Shown here in pieces: positions 1 to 8,737 of a stretch of DNA of 64,000 bases. The stretch comes from a virus, in IMG/VR virus record IMGVR_UViG_3300042922_000827, positions 23,774-87,773 of that record. One strand, 5' to 3'. How positions within the stretch are numbered: position 1 is the stretch's first letter; each line of letters begins with the position of its first letter. The notes beneath the pieces were generated by a model, which made no database searches, was not told where the DNA came from, and saw nothing but the letters and a program-made list of their open reading frames with translations. Position numbers and translations under genes: made by a program.

Positions 1-139
1 TTCCATCCTTCATTAAGTTAAGAACACCTGTATAATGTTCTTGCCAGCTTGCCATGGTTATATCTTTGGTATGTAAAACCATGGTTCCTGTCTTAATAAG
101 TTCATCGTAAATATAGTAGTTTTTAAAATTGTTTAACAT
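1..139 (-). CDS. Hypothetical protein, 5' part only
   Basis: Start of a minus-strand gene that runs out of the window; only about 46 N-terminal residues are visible (begins MLNNFKNYYIYDELIKTG). The ATG at 139 follows a GGGGGG ribosome binding site. An early-type promoter lies about 65 bases upstream (204-222), so it is probably an early gene. I do not recognise the family from this fragment. Confidence 0.6.
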   Translation of the reverse strand, partial: MLNNFKNYYIYDELIKTGTMVLHTKDITMASWQEHYTGVLNLMKDG

Positions 140-203
140 TCGCAGCCCCCCTAATTTACCTCATAGTATATTATTAAGTTGAGTTAGATTTAAGAATCCA
201 TTC

Positions 204-222
204 TCAAGTATATAATATATAA
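204..222 (-). promoter_or_regulatory. Early-type phage promoter
   Basis: On the minus strand reads TTATATATTATA, four bases, then TGAG, the consensus shared by twelve sites in this window. It faces the partial gene ending at 139. Confidence 0.7.
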
Positions 223-238
223 TCAAGACAAAATATAA

Positions 239-262
239 GAGGGATAGCAATTGCTATCCCTC
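239..262. terminator. Hairpin terminator
   Basis: Perfect 24-base palindrome just after the stop of the minus-strand gene at 271, followed on the minus strand by a T-rich stretch. Confidence 0.7.
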
Positions 263-270
263 TTATTTAA

Positions 271-699
271 TTATCTACCAATAGGACGTGTGAATGCATT
301 TGGAGTAAGTTTAAGCAAACTCTTTTGAGCAACAACAGCATCTTTCTTAACGCGAGTGGCATACTTGTTCATAATTTTGCCAATTAGATCGCGTTCTTTA
401 ATACGATTTTTGCGTAGAGCTTCCCAGTTAGCATCACCGTCTTCTTTTGCTTTTTGAAAAGCGGCAATTTTAACACGACGAGTTAAATCATCCATTTTAG
501 ATAAACGAACAATCGTTTTCTTTCCGATAACTCCAGCTTCTTCTAAAGCCTTCACTTCATCAGAACCAAGATATTCAGTTCTTTGATCTTCAGTCATCAT
601 AGCAACTTCTTGTTCAAAGATTTTTTCCATTAGGGCATTCTGATCTGTTACTCCAGATTCTTCATTTAACGCAGATGTTTCTTCAATAAAAAATGGCAT
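271..699 (-). CDS. Small basic protein with prohead-protease-like site
   Basis: 142 aa. I choose the ATG at 699 because AGGGGG stands about 10 bases before it; the frame is open further upstream but has no ribosome site there. The N-terminus is MPFFIEETSALNEESG, carrying an ALNEES motif at residues 10-15 that recurs in two much larger proteins of this window (at about 37.9 and 40.4 kb). The rest is helical and Lys/Arg-rich (NRIKERDLIGKIMNKY...KKDAVVAQKSLLKLTP). By analogy with T4-type processing after hydrophobic-x-Glu, cutting here would release a basic protein that might be packaged in the head. Family not recognised; the packaging idea is inference. Confidence 0.7.
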   Translation of the reverse strand: MPFFIEETSALNEESGVTDQNALMEKIFEQEVAMMTEDQRTEYLGSDEVKALEEAGVIGKKTIVRLSKMDDLTRRVKIAAFQKAKEDGDANWEALRKNRIKERDLIGKIMNKYATRVKKDAVVAQKSLLKLTPNAFTRPIGR

Positions 700-874
700 T
701 TTAAAAAACCCCCTTAATATATTCTTGTTTATATACAGCGCCCACATTAGACACGCTATAGATTATTTAGATGTTTTATAATTATAAACATATTGAATCA
801 TTGAATATAAAACTTTAATACCCATCTTACATTCATATAATGATCTAAATACATTGATAAAGGGGTAATTAGAG

Positions 875-2983
875 ATGTTACAAGGAAAACTACTAGATAG
901 ATATACTGGTATACTAAAGAGAATTATGCCGTTATCTATCCCAGCTTTAACTGATGGGGAGATAGATGAAGCTATTCAATATTCTATTATGAAGAGATTT
1001 AAAGATAGTGATTGTACTATTCACAATAATTACAAGCACAAAACTGTTAATACAAGTATAGCACAGCTTACAGAGTATATATTGGATAAAGAGCCAATCA
1101 TGACTTCGTATGGTTGTCTATTTACTAAACATGGTAAAGTAAAGAATCCTTTATATGATTTAATCGAAGAAATTGTAACTATTAGAGACAAGTTTAAACA
1201 TGAAATGTTTAAATATAAGAAAGGTACAGAAGAATACGAAAAGTATTTTCTATTACAACTATTAGCAAAAGTAGATGCAAACGCTTTATACGGATGCCTT
1301 GGGAATTATAGCTCGATGTTCTATAATATTTACGTTGCAACAAGTATTACTCGTCAGGGGAAATCTGCTATCTCTGCTTCGATTATGCTATTTGAGGGGC
1401 TGTTAGCTAATAATGTAAAATTTGGTTCTCTGAATGAAATTATTACATTTATAGATAATACAGTATCAGAAGAAAGAATTTATGACGATAGACAAATATT
1501 AGATAGAGAAGTATCTCTAGCCGAAGCGTATTGTAAAGTTATGGGAACATGTGGATATAATTGGATACCAGATAGGAAAGATGCTAATCTTGTATGGGAT
1601 ATTATGACTAGATTAACTCCACAAGATTTGACTAGATTATATTATAAAAATAATATGTATGCCTTTTTCAATAATAGCTTTATAAATAATCTTCTTATGA
1701 AAATTTTATGTACTCTTAAACTTCCATTCTTAGATCCAAATAAACCACCTAAAGAAATTAAAAATGATCTAAATCAATTAATTGAATATATAAAAGAATA
1801 TGTATATTATGGATATCAGATTATCGATAAACTCGATAGAGTTGAAACTATGACTCGCGATGTTGTTCTTGTCACAGATACAGATTCTTGTATCATTAGT
1901 TTAGAGCCATGGTATAGGTTTGTATTAGATAAGACTAAATATTTTAGTAGCGATCAAATGAATATAAAAAACGAGATTATAGATATCATAGAATATATGA
2001 AGATGGATTCATTTGGAGATAGAGAATTGCTTCCTATTGTAGAAAGGGTAGATCCTTCATATGATTATGATTTTTATGATGAAACTCTTATCGAACAGCA
2101 AAGACTAATCAATCCAGTTAATGTTATTCCTCAGGATGGGCTTAGACATTCAATTATAAATATAATGTCATATTGTGTAAGCCAGCTCATACTAGATTAT
2201 ATGTATAAATATACTATCAATCATAACTCAGCTGCTCCTAGCAGAAAATGTCTTCTTATAATGAAGAATGAATTTTTATTCAAAACTATTTTACTTACTG
2301 ATGGTAAAAAGAACTATGCGGCTATACAAGAAATACAAGAAGGAAATCTTATACCAAAAGGAATAGATACACAATTAGCAATTTCTGGACTTCCTATTGA
2401 TAAGGTTGGCATACCAGAATCTACTGGTAAAGAGCTTAAAAGAATATTGTATGAGGATATATTAAACTCTGGAGATATTGATCAGATTCAAACTCTTAAG
2501 GATATAGCAATACTTGAAAGAAAGATATTCAATTCAATAGAAAATGGGGAAACAAAATATCATAAGCCGGCAAGAATAAAATCTTTGAGCACATATGATA
2601 CTCCATTTAGAATCCAAGGAATTAAAGCATCTGTAGCATATAATGCTCTTAAAGATGAACATGAAGATCCTATTGATTTAAGCAGACGTAACAGTATACT
2701 TATCATTAAGGTAAATATCAGTCAAAAAATTATTGAAGGTCTGAAAGAATCTAATCCTAATAAATATGAACAGATGACAAATCTTTTAGCAACAAAAGAA
2801 TTTAAGGGTTCAGTTGAGGCTATAGGAATACCATCTAATGCTTCTATACCAAGTTGGGTAATTGAATTTATTGATTACAATACAATTATTCATGATAACC
2901 TAACTAACTTCCCATTAGAATCAATTGGTATTACTCGCCTCAATAATAAAAATATAACATATTCCAATATATTGGAATTATAA
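875..2983 (+). CDS. Family B DNA polymerase, C-terminal (palm/thumb) fragment
   Basis: 702 aa. Polymerase motif B (KVDANALYG, about residues 131-140, matching KxxxNxxYG) and motif C (VTDTDS, about 333-338, matching the catalytic YGDTDS) are both present, with the usual spacer rich in Lys/Arg helices before motif B. What is missing is the exonuclease domain and motif A (DxxSLYPS), which should precede motif B. The ORF starts cleanly with its own ATG and GGGG site, and nothing polymerase-like is encoded in the 870 bases upstream. The first catalytic aspartate must therefore come from another polypeptide, so this is one half of a split polymerase, or a degenerate copy. It leads a co-directional block to 5.0 kb. 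Confidence 0.8.
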   Translation: MLQGKLLDRYTGILKRIMPLSIPALTDGEIDEAIQYSIMKRFKDSDCTIHNNYKHKTVNTSIAQLTEYILDKEPIMTSYGCLFTKHGKVKNPLYDLIEEIVTIRDKFKHEMFKYKKGTEEYEKYFLLQLLAKVDANALYGCLGNYSSMFYNIYVATSITRQGKSAISASIMLFEGLLANNVKFGSLNEIITFIDNTVSEERIYDDRQILDREVSLAEAYCKVMGTCGYNWIPDRKDANLVWDIMTRLTPQDLTRLYYKNNMYAFFNNSFINNLLMKILCTLKLPFLDPNKPPKEIKNDLNQLIEYIKEYVYYGYQIIDKLDRVETMTRDVVLVTDTDSCIISLEPWYRFVLDKTKYFSSDQMNIKNEIIDIIEYMKMDSFGDRELLPIVERVDPSYDYDFYDETLIEQQRLINPVNVIPQDGLRHSIINIMSYCVSQLILDYMYKYTINHNSAAPSRKCLLIMKNEFLFKTILLTDGKKNYAAIQEIQEGNLIPKGIDTQLAISGLPIDKVGIPESTGKELKRILYEDILNSGDIDQIQTLKDIAILERKIFNSIENGETKYHKPARIKSLSTYDTPFRIQGIKASVAYNALKDEHEDPIDLSRRNSILIIKVNISQKIIEGLKESNPNKYEQMTNLLATKEFKGSVEAIGIPSNASIPSWVIEFIDYNTIIHDNLTNFPLESIGITRLNNKNITYSNILEL

Positions 2984-2988
2984 GGAGA
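2947..2988. repeat. 42-bp direct repeat copy 1, with 16-bp palindrome
   Basis: Identical to 3608-3649. Contains the perfect palindrome TTCCAATATATTGGAA (2962-2977) and the ribosome binding site of the gene at 2998. It overlaps the 3' end of the polymerase gene. Confidence 0.9.
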
Positions 2989-2997
2989 AGAGAGAAA

Positions 2998-3618
2998 ATG
3001 AAAACAAGAGAAGAAATGTTAGATGCAGAGCTAAAATATAGATTTGCATCATTTACCGAAGATCTAAACAGATATAATGATAACTTAAAGAAGTCTATTG
3101 AAATTAGGAAAAAACTTCTAATCAACGTACCAGCTACTGTGAAAAATGAAGAGAATTATAAAATTTATGTAAACGCTTCATTAGATACTCTTATTTTTGA
3201 ACAAAAACATTTACAAAAACTTATTGATAGGCATCTCACCACATGTATTGAATCTAAGATGAAAATATTAGATTTGGAAATAGAAGAGCAATTTAAAGAA
3301 AATATTAATAAACTCAAAAATATAGCAAAAGATATATGCAATATAAAATATGACATAGATGCAATTGTAGCTAATATAGAATCTATGTCAATAGACTATA
3401 GTAATAGTACAATACTAGAAGGGGTTTCTATTTTTAATAAAAATATGATTAATTCTATTAAAAATAGAAACGAGCAATTAAATACCATACCGTCTGCTAT
3501 AGCTGATGCCACTCAATATAAGCGAGAAATCAATACTTCACTATGTTTTGTTTGCGAGCTTGAATACTTTAAATTGCAAAAAATTATTAATAGCAATACA
3601 ATAATAGTAAAAATATAA
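2998..3618 (+). CDS. Helical protein with two copies of a repeated module
   Basis: 206 aa, predicted mostly alpha-helical and Lys-rich. Residues about 20-80 (LKKSIEIRKKLLINVPATV...LQKLIDRHL) and the C-terminus (about 162-203, TIPSAIADATQYKREI...LQKIINSNT) look like two copies of one module, and a third copy forms the end of the next gene. The gene sits directly behind the duplicated palindromic element (2947-2988), and its own tail encodes the second copy of that element. It probably arose by tandem duplication of a gene together with its control region. No known family recognised; coiled-coil-like character suggests a binding or structural role. Confidence 0.75.
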   Translation: MKTREEMLDAELKYRFASFTEDLNRYNDNLKKSIEIRKKLLINVPATVKNEENYKIYVNASLDTLIFEQKHLQKLIDRHLTTCIESKMKILDLEIEEQFKENINKLKNIAKDICNIKYDIDAIVANIESMSIDYSNSTILEGVSIFNKNMINSIKNRNEQLNTIPSAIADATQYKREINTSLCFVCELEYFKLQKIINSNTIIVKI

Positions 3619-3649
3619 CATATTCCAATATATTGGAATTATAAGGAGA
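3608..3649. repeat. 42-bp direct repeat copy 2, with 16-bp palindrome
   Basis: Exact second copy of 2947-2988. The palindrome is at 3623-3638, directly ahead of the ribosome site of the gene at 3657. The arrangement looks like a repressor-type operator or RNA element copied with the gene. Confidence 0.9.
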
Positions 3650-3656
3650 TATTAAA

Positions 3657-4022
3657 ATGGCACACGATACTGAAAAATTTGAAGATCAGTGGAAAATAAT
3701 ATATAAAGCAGAACCAAAAGAGGATGCAGGCAATATTGTATCCTCTAACTCAAATACAGAGCCAGACAATTATGAAAACCTGTCAGTGAAAAGATTTAAA
3801 ACAGCTTTAGCTAAAGATCCAAATTCATCTTTAGTTGATGATATTAAAACATATGATGAATATTTAAAGAAGTATATAAAAGATGTAGAGATATTGCTTA
3901 TACTATCCGCTCCTCCAGGTATAGATCCAGAGTATTGTAGAATTGCAAGACAGTCTGCTCTTGATCAATTGACCGACAACCAAAATTGTTTGCAAAAAAT
4001 TATTGATAAGCATACAATATAA
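3657..4022 (+). CDS. Paralog of the preceding helical protein
   Basis: 121 aa. The C-terminal half (YDEYLKKYIKDVEILLIL...LQKIIDKHTI) aligns with the module in the 206-aa protein just upstream: the same LKK-x-I, LLI-x-x-x-P and LQK-x-ID-x-H pattern. The N-terminal 45 residues are polar and differ from the neighbour. An AAGGAG site inside the 42-bp repeat serves its start. Function unknown; co-transcribed with its neighbours. Confidence 0.75.
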   Translation: MAHDTEKFEDQWKIIYKAEPKEDAGNIVSSNSNTEPDNYENLSVKRFKTALAKDPNSSLVDDIKTYDEYLKKYIKDVEILLILSAPPGIDPEYCRIARQSALDQLTDNQNCLQKIIDKHTI

Positions 4023-4046
4023 TAAAAAATAAAGGGGGTATTTCGC

Positions 4047-4340
4047 ATGAAATTATCTGAAATCAAAACTAGTAAATTATTGCTAAACTATATCGCGGAA
4101 TTTATTTTAAAGCTATCTAACTTTGAAGCTGTACATAATGTAGTATTAATTCAAAAAGAAACCAATACTATCAAAGCTTCACTTATAGGGGCAAGCGAGT
4201 TTAATGCCGATCTAGCACGAGTAACTTCTGCTCTTGTTAGATTAAATAAACTCAATGGTGGCAATGATCGCATTCGTGCAATCTATGCTACAGTTAAAGA
4301 CGAAAACGTTAAAAAACGTTTCGCAAAATACATACAATAA
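4047..4340 (+). CDS. Hypothetical protein, 97 aa
   Basis: Small, mixed-charge, probably globular helical protein (MKLSEIKTSKLLLNYIAEFI...). A GGGGGT ribosome site precedes the ATG and a strong terminator follows directly at 4341-4381, so this is the last gene of the polymerase operon. Family not recognised. Confidence 0.7.
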   Translation: MKLSEIKTSKLLLNYIAEFILKLSNFEAVHNVVLIQKETNTIKASLIGASEFNADLARVTSALVRLNKLNGGNDRIRAIYATVKDENVKKRFAKYIQ

Positions 4341-4381
4341 ACAATACACCCGTATCCTCAAAAGGGATACGGGTGTATTGT
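4341..4381 (+). terminator. Strong hairpin terminator
   Basis: 17-bp perfect stem around a short loop, followed by TTTC. It closes the 875-4340 transcription unit. Confidence 0.85.
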
Positions 4382-4407
4382 TTCTATAATAAAAGGAGAG
4401 AATAATT

Positions 4408-4725
4408 ATGGAAATATCTAGAGAAGAATATATGAAAATGCAATTAGCTATATTCGATTTAACTACAAAGTTACAAGATGCTGATAAAAAGGCAGAAGAA
4501 AAATTTATAAATAATTTATTATATGCTAAAGACGAAACCGTAAATAAGATCATCCAAAGAGCAATAGCGGCAGAAACTGAGCTGAGCAGATTAAAGGAAA
4601 GATTCGATACTATTAATGATTTAAATAAACAAATTTTAAAAGATCAAAAAGATACCATAGATAAAGCGTATAATCTAGCAATACTTCATGAAGAGATGAA
4701 TAAAAGAATGGAAGATATAAGATAG
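4408..4725 (+). CDS. Coiled-coil protein, 105 aa
   Basis: Almost entirely charged helical heptads (KLQDADKKAEEKFIN..., ETELSRLKERFDTIND...), so a coiled coil is likely. AAAGGAG precedes the ATG. It is followed 11 bases later by the gene at 4737, with which it is probably co-translated. Function unknown. Confidence 0.7.
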   Translation: MEISREEYMKMQLAIFDLTTKLQDADKKAEEKFINNLLYAKDETVNKIIQRAIAAETELSRLKERFDTINDLNKQILKDQKDTIDKAYNLAILHEEMNKRMEDIR

Positions 4726-4736
4726 GAGCATAGAAA

Positions 4737-5024
4737 ATGGACACTAAATTTGATGAATTGGTTAGAAATGTAACACTTGCATATACAACAGGTGAAAAGA
4801 TAAGAATTAAGGAAAGTATTAATTTGGCACAAAAATTATTGCTTACAGATAAGTGTGAAATTAATACTGAAGAGTGTAGAGAGATGATTATATCTACACC
4901 ATTACGCCTTACATGGATGACTAAAAAGGAAATTGAAGGCAAAGAATTTTTGGCAATTAAGTATAAAGATATAGCAATAGAATTCTACTCTACTGATATT
5001 GTACATACACCTCCTCAGAAATAA
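4737..5024 (+). CDS. Hypothetical protein, 95 aa
   Basis: Acidic/basic mixed protein (MDTKFDELVRNVTLAYTTGEK...) with TAGGAG ahead of the ATG. No recognisable domain. It ends about 27 bases before the early promoter at 5051. Confidence 0.65.
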   Translation: MDTKFDELVRNVTLAYTTGEKIRIKESINLAQKLLLTDKCEINTEECREMIISTPLRLTWMTKKEIEGKEFLAIKYKDIAIEFYSTDIVHTPPQK

Positions 5025-5050
5025 AGATACGTTAAAGACCGATATTTCAG

Positions 5051-5069
5051 TTATATATTATATATGTGA
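5051..5069 (+). promoter_or_regulatory. Early-type phage promoter
   Basis: TTATATATTATA, four bases, TGAG. It lies about 64 bases before the ATG of the 358-aa gene. Confidence 0.75.
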
Positions 5070-5132
5070 GAATAAATAAAATATATAGACTGAAGCTCGA
5101 ATATATCGACCAGTCAAAGAGGAGAATATAAA

Positions 5133-6209
5133 ATGATAGTTAATATTGAAGGTACAAAAGTAGAGTTTAATGTAGTGGCTGACGAAGATAGAAATAATGC
5201 TCTAGAGGAAGTATTTGCTATATTAGGATTCGATCAGCGACCACATGCTAAAGATTGCGATGGCGAAACTCCAGTTCATATGTTAAAACAAATACCAGTA
5301 GATGAAAAAGCAGGATATGTCGAAAGGGTTAATTTATTAGACATAGTTACTATTCTTGGTAGCAGATTTAATATCGAATTTGATTACAAAGATAATCTTG
5401 ATATTGTTTGTGAAAGAATGGAGAAGATTTTCTGCGATCCTCAATCTGCCGCAATGATTACTAGACAAGCTGTTTTAGAATATCAAAAAACATCAGATCT
5501 AGCAACAGATATGTTAGAGTTTATCAAAATATTTGATAGATGTAACGATGCTTCCATTTCGATAGATATGAAAGATAAGAAAATAAATATACTCGAAAGT
5601 GGAAATGTATTAGCATCCTTTGGTAAAGACGGTAGAGTAGAAATAGATTCTACTGCTCCTAAGAAATTTATCGAGTATATAAAAACAGAATTTAAAGATA
5701 CAATAGTTGTAGAAAAATTTAGCGAAGCAAATGTAACTGTTCTACCTCCAGATAAAAAGGAGCCACCAAAAATTTTACGAAAATCTATTGAGAGCGAACC
5801 TGTAAAGGAGAAACGGGAAACTGCTAATGGAAAAGTAATAGAAATAAATAATAAAGATAAAAATGAAATTGTCAAGGTTATACACAATCCTGAGACAACA
5901 ATTACTTTAGCAAATACGGAACAGATTGCCACAAGAATTGATATTGAGCTTTTGGGCAAATATATTAATATTGATAGTTTGAAAAATATACCATTTGAAT
6001 TTAAAGCTAAAGTTATGGCTAGGTTAGAAGGAGCATTACAAACAGTATTAAAATCGAAAGATGCTCATAAATTATTAAACAAAAATGAAAAGTATGGCAT
6101 CTCAAAATCCAATTTCTTTAGCAAAGATGTTTATAGTTTATTTAACGGAAAACGATATATGAAATTTATCGATGCAGAAAACTTCGTATTTGATACTAAG
6201 CTTAATTAA
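5133..6209 (+). CDS. Hypothetical early protein, 358 aa
   Basis: Own early promoter (5051-5069) and own terminator (6216-6233), so it is a single-gene unit. The N-terminal about 200 residues look globular alpha/beta. Residues about 205-245 form a charged Pro/Lys/Glu linker (PPDKKEPPKILRK...), then a helical C-terminal domain with Lys-rich segments. Two domains joined by a flexible linker fit an adaptor or nucleic-acid-binding protein, but I recognise no family. Confidence 0.75.
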   Translation: MIVNIEGTKVEFNVVADEDRNNALEEVFAILGFDQRPHAKDCDGETPVHMLKQIPVDEKAGYVERVNLLDIVTILGSRFNIEFDYKDNLDIVCERMEKIFCDPQSAAMITRQAVLEYQKTSDLATDMLEFIKIFDRCNDASISIDMKDKKINILESGNVLASFGKDGRVEIDSTAPKKFIEYIKTEFKDTIVVEKFSEANVTVLPPDKKEPPKILRKSIESEPVKEKRETANGKVIEINNKDKNEIVKVIHNPETTITLANTEQIATRIDIELLGKYINIDSLKNIPFEFKAKVMARLEGALQTVLKSKDAHKLLNKNEKYGISKSNFFSKDVYSLFNGKRYMKFIDAENFVFDTKLN

Positions 6210-6215
6210 AGTATT

Positions 6216-6233
6216 GGGGAGAAATTTCTCCCC
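6216..6233 (+). terminator. Hairpin terminator
   Basis: Perfect 18-base palindrome followed by a long T-tract. It ends the 5133-6209 unit. Confidence 0.8.
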
Positions 6234-6264
6234 TTTATTTTTTTAAGAGGGGTGAGGGGGCAAA

Positions 6265-7005
6265 ATGCAGGAATTAAAGTTCGAGAACTATAATAAAATT
6301 GAAGATATAGTGTACTACCTCGGACCAAATGCGGTATTAAAGATGAATCTATCTATGTATAGCAGTTCCGAAAAGTATGGGCGCAAAAGTTATCATCAAG
6401 AAATACAATACTACAATGATAAAATAGGAGAAAAGGTAATTAATATAAAAAGATCATTTGACTATTTCGCCACTATTGAAAATCTTAAAGCTGTAAATAG
6501 CATAAAACAATATATAATGATACGGCAACAAGATATATTGCTATTGCGTAAAGTAATGAATTCAGTGTTTGATATGTTTAACAAAGAATTCGATAATATG
6601 TTTGTCAAAAAGGGTGGGGTTGTCACTCTTAGGAATAAAATAACACCTGTAGAGTTTACTGGTTTGAATCTTGGGAAATATTTAGTATTCTCCCCAGATA
6701 TAATGGACACGGCAAATGGCGAGAAAATCGGATGTATTAGAATGAATCTATCTTCGCCTAATAATTTTGTTTTAATGCCAATAAGTAAATATAGTGGACT
6801 TCTAGAGTGTATAAATAATATGGATATGTTTTCATATGCTCAGGGAATGTTATCATATTTTGGTAGACCCAATTATGGAACAAATATGTATGACTTTACA
6901 GATTCTCAAGAGATAGAAGATAGTGTAGTTGCAAGGAGTGGTAGAAAGATACAAGCTAAATCTAATAAGTCTTATTTCGCAAATAAGATGGCTGAAATCG
7001 AATAG
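6265..7005 (+). CDS. Hypothetical protein, possible DNA-binding, 246 aa
   Basis: Preceded by GAGGGGTGAGGGGG, an unusually long purine ribosome site. Mixed alpha/beta protein. Its C-terminus (KSNKSYFANKMAEIE) resembles the tail of the SSB-like protein at 19.4-20.2 kb (SSGSSYFANKGAG), which hints at a shared partner or a distant relationship. There is no early promoter directly in front; it follows the terminator at 6216. Function not established. Confidence 0.65.
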   Translation: MQELKFENYNKIEDIVYYLGPNAVLKMNLSMYSSSEKYGRKSYHQEIQYYNDKIGEKVINIKRSFDYFATIENLKAVNSIKQYIMIRQQDILLLRKVMNSVFDMFNKEFDNMFVKKGGVVTLRNKITPVEFTGLNLGKYLVFSPDIMDTANGEKIGCIRMNLSSPNNFVLMPISKYSGLLECINNMDMFSYAQGMLSYFGRPNYGTNMYDFTDSQEIEDSVVARSGRKIQAKSNKSYFANKMAEIE

Positions 7006-7010
7006 GATAG

Positions 7011-7037
7011 AGAGGTATAGCGTAACGCTATACCTCT
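7011..7037. terminator. Bidirectional terminator
   Basis: 12-bp perfect stem with T-tracts on both sides, between convergent genes at 6265 and 7045. Confidence 0.85.
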
Positions 7038-7044
7038 TTATTTT

Positions 7045-7797
7045 TTAATTTACAGTAATCATAATTGGTTGATTTGTGTTTGCAGCGCTAACATAATTAT
7101 CTTCTAGTTTCTGTACTATTTCTTCTCTTTTATTGGCTTTTTCTTCTATACTAGACAACTTAAGATCTGTATTTGCAAATACAGTTTCTACACCATCGTA
7201 GTGTTTAAGATATTCATATAAATATACTGCTACATCTGCCTGAGCCAGAGCTTCAAACGTTTCCATCTTAGTTGGTGCTATAGTCATTAAATTATTTGGG
7301 TGTTTTATTAATAGATTTATTGGGATACGATTGAAGTTGAGATGGTTGTTTGCTGTAGCTGAAGTTAATCTAATTTTATTTGGCGGATACCAATCTAAAT
7401 AAATACCATTATTAAATAGAGAATTATGATCTGCTGCCATTTGAGTCATCATAATATCCTCTACATCGTATGTAGTATTCATCATATTGAATGTTCCAAA
7501 CCCTCCCATTATCGTTGGCGACTTGGAGCTGAATTCGTGCCAGTCTATATCGGCTGCGCCTAAGATTTCTTGATTCTCGCATGTATCCTCATCTATTAAA
7601 TAGAACTCTCCCTTTTTATTTTGTGGTCCTAATATATATAGAATTTTATGAGGATAATATCTACTAAAAGTATCGAGTGTTTCGTTGTTTATAACCTTCT
7701 TTGCCCAATTATCTTTAGCAATATTTTTAGGAAGATTAAGAGGTTCTGTACCTAGTCTTCTTTCTATCTTATCTAAAAGACCAGTCATTCTATTCAT
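7045..7797 (-). CDS. Probable virion (neck/connector-type) protein
   Basis: 250 aa. I prefer the ATG at 7797 because AAGGAG sits at the right distance from it; the ATG nine bases upstream is too close. The text LDTFSRYYPHKILYIL near residue 45 is of a kind I associate with phage structural proteins. The remainder is alpha/beta, and the C-terminal about 50 residues form a charged helix. Isolated on the minus strand between two early units. Low certainty on role. Confidence 0.5.
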   Translation of the reverse strand: MNRMTGLLDKIERRLGTEPLNLPKNIAKDNWAKKVINNETLDTFSRYYPHKILYILGPQNKKGEFYLIDEDTCENQEILGAADIDWHEFSSKSPTIMGGFGTFNMMNTTYDVEDIMMTQMAADHNSLFNNGIYLDWYPPNKIRLTSATANNHLNFNRIPINLLIKHPNNLMTIAPTKMETFEALAQADVAVYLYEYLKHYDGVETVFANTDLKLSSIEEKANKREEIVQKLEDNYVSAANTNQPIMITVN

Positions 7798-7837
7798 ATT
7801 TATCATCTCCTTATTTAAATGTAAATTTAATAATTGA

Positions 7838-7856
7838 TTATATATTATACATATGA
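7838..7856 (+). promoter_or_regulatory. Early-type phage promoter
   Basis: TTATATATTATA, four bases, TGAG. It overlaps the apparent upstream extension of the next gene, showing that the true start is the downstream ATG at 7874. Confidence 0.75.
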
Positions 7857-7873
7857 GAAGAGGGGGAGTGAAA

Positions 7874-8635
7874 ATGAACTACTTTAACTACAAATACTAT
7901 ATTGATTCAGTGATGAACTTATTGAATGGGCAAGTCAATAAAAACTTACGATGTTACCGATATTCTTATATATACTCTACAGATAAAGTATATGCTAGAG
8001 AGTGTAATGGGGCAATTACATTTAATCTACAAAGCATGGCGTATGCATTTAGAAATATGGAACCTCTTACTAGATTTGCATACATAATTAGAACTACATC
8101 TCATGAGTTATCTCATGTAGATCAAGATGTAAATTACCATAAATATGAAAGGGACTATTCTTATAAAGCATGGATAGAAAAATCGAATGAATTAAACTCT
8201 GTATGTTTTATTATTGAGAATCTTAATATGATCAAAAGAAATTTAGGAGACTTTGATCATACAATTTTAGAAGATCTATATCAATATGCAAAGACTAATG
8301 GGACAAATTATATACCATCATCTAAGAGCAAAATGGTATCTAATATAATGGAAACTTATATGATAGATACTAATAAAACTAGATATAAAGAGCTAGATAC
8401 CATTTTACTAAATCTGAATGGTATACGTTATATGATAAAACACAAAGGAGAAGTAATAGATCCGAATATACTATATCCAGTGATAAATGAACTAAGTAAT
8501 TTTAATAGTATGAAGGTATTTAATCTTGTAAAGAAGGAAGATAATACTTTAATTATTAAAGTGCAAACAGATGACGAGCAAAGAAGATTAGAAGAAATAA
8601 TATTCAGGATAGATAAAAAATATATTATGGGATAA
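7874..8635 (+). CDS. Zinc-dependent metallopeptidase-like protein (HELSH), early
   Basis: 253 aa from the ATG at 7874, behind GGGGGAG. About residues 77-81 read HELSH, an HExxH zinc-binding motif. About 20 residues later comes WIEKS, whose Glu could be a third ligand as in gluzincins. The segment HELSHVDQD...KY...Y..WIE.S is shared with the protein at 46293-46739, so the two are paralogs. No signal peptide, so it probably acts in the host cytoplasm. Own early promoter and terminator. Substrate unknown; a role in host takeover is inference. Confidence 0.7.
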   Translation: MNYFNYKYYIDSVMNLLNGQVNKNLRCYRYSYIYSTDKVYARECNGAITFNLQSMAYAFRNMEPLTRFAYIIRTTSHELSHVDQDVNYHKYERDYSYKAWIEKSNELNSVCFIIENLNMIKRNLGDFDHTILEDLYQYAKTNGTNYIPSSKSKMVSNIMETYMIDTNKTRYKELDTILLNLNGIRYMIKHKGEVIDPNILYPVINELSNFNSMKVFNLVKKEDNTLIIKVQTDDEQRRLEEIIFRIDKKYIMG

Positions 8636-8647
8636 CATAGAATAATA

Positions 8648-8673
8648 AAAAGTATGCCTAATGGCATACTTTT
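8648..8673 (+). terminator. Hairpin terminator
   Basis: 11-bp stem followed by TTTTATTTTTT. It ends the metallopeptidase unit. Confidence 0.8.
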
Positions 8674-8682
8674 ATTTTTTGC

Positions 8683-8701
8683 TTATATATTATATAAGTG
8701 A
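8683..8701 (+). promoter_or_regulatory. Early-type phage promoter
   Basis: TTATATATTATA, four bases, TGAG. It lies 37 bases before the HTH gene. Confidence 0.75.
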
Positions 8702-8737
8702 GCATTAGAAAAAATATATTAGTGGAGGTTATTTTAA

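Noticed and set aside
2940-3125. Hydrophobic minus-strand ORF across the 42-bp repeat
   Set aside because: Antisense to the 206-aa gene with no ribosome site; the repeat is better explained as a control element.
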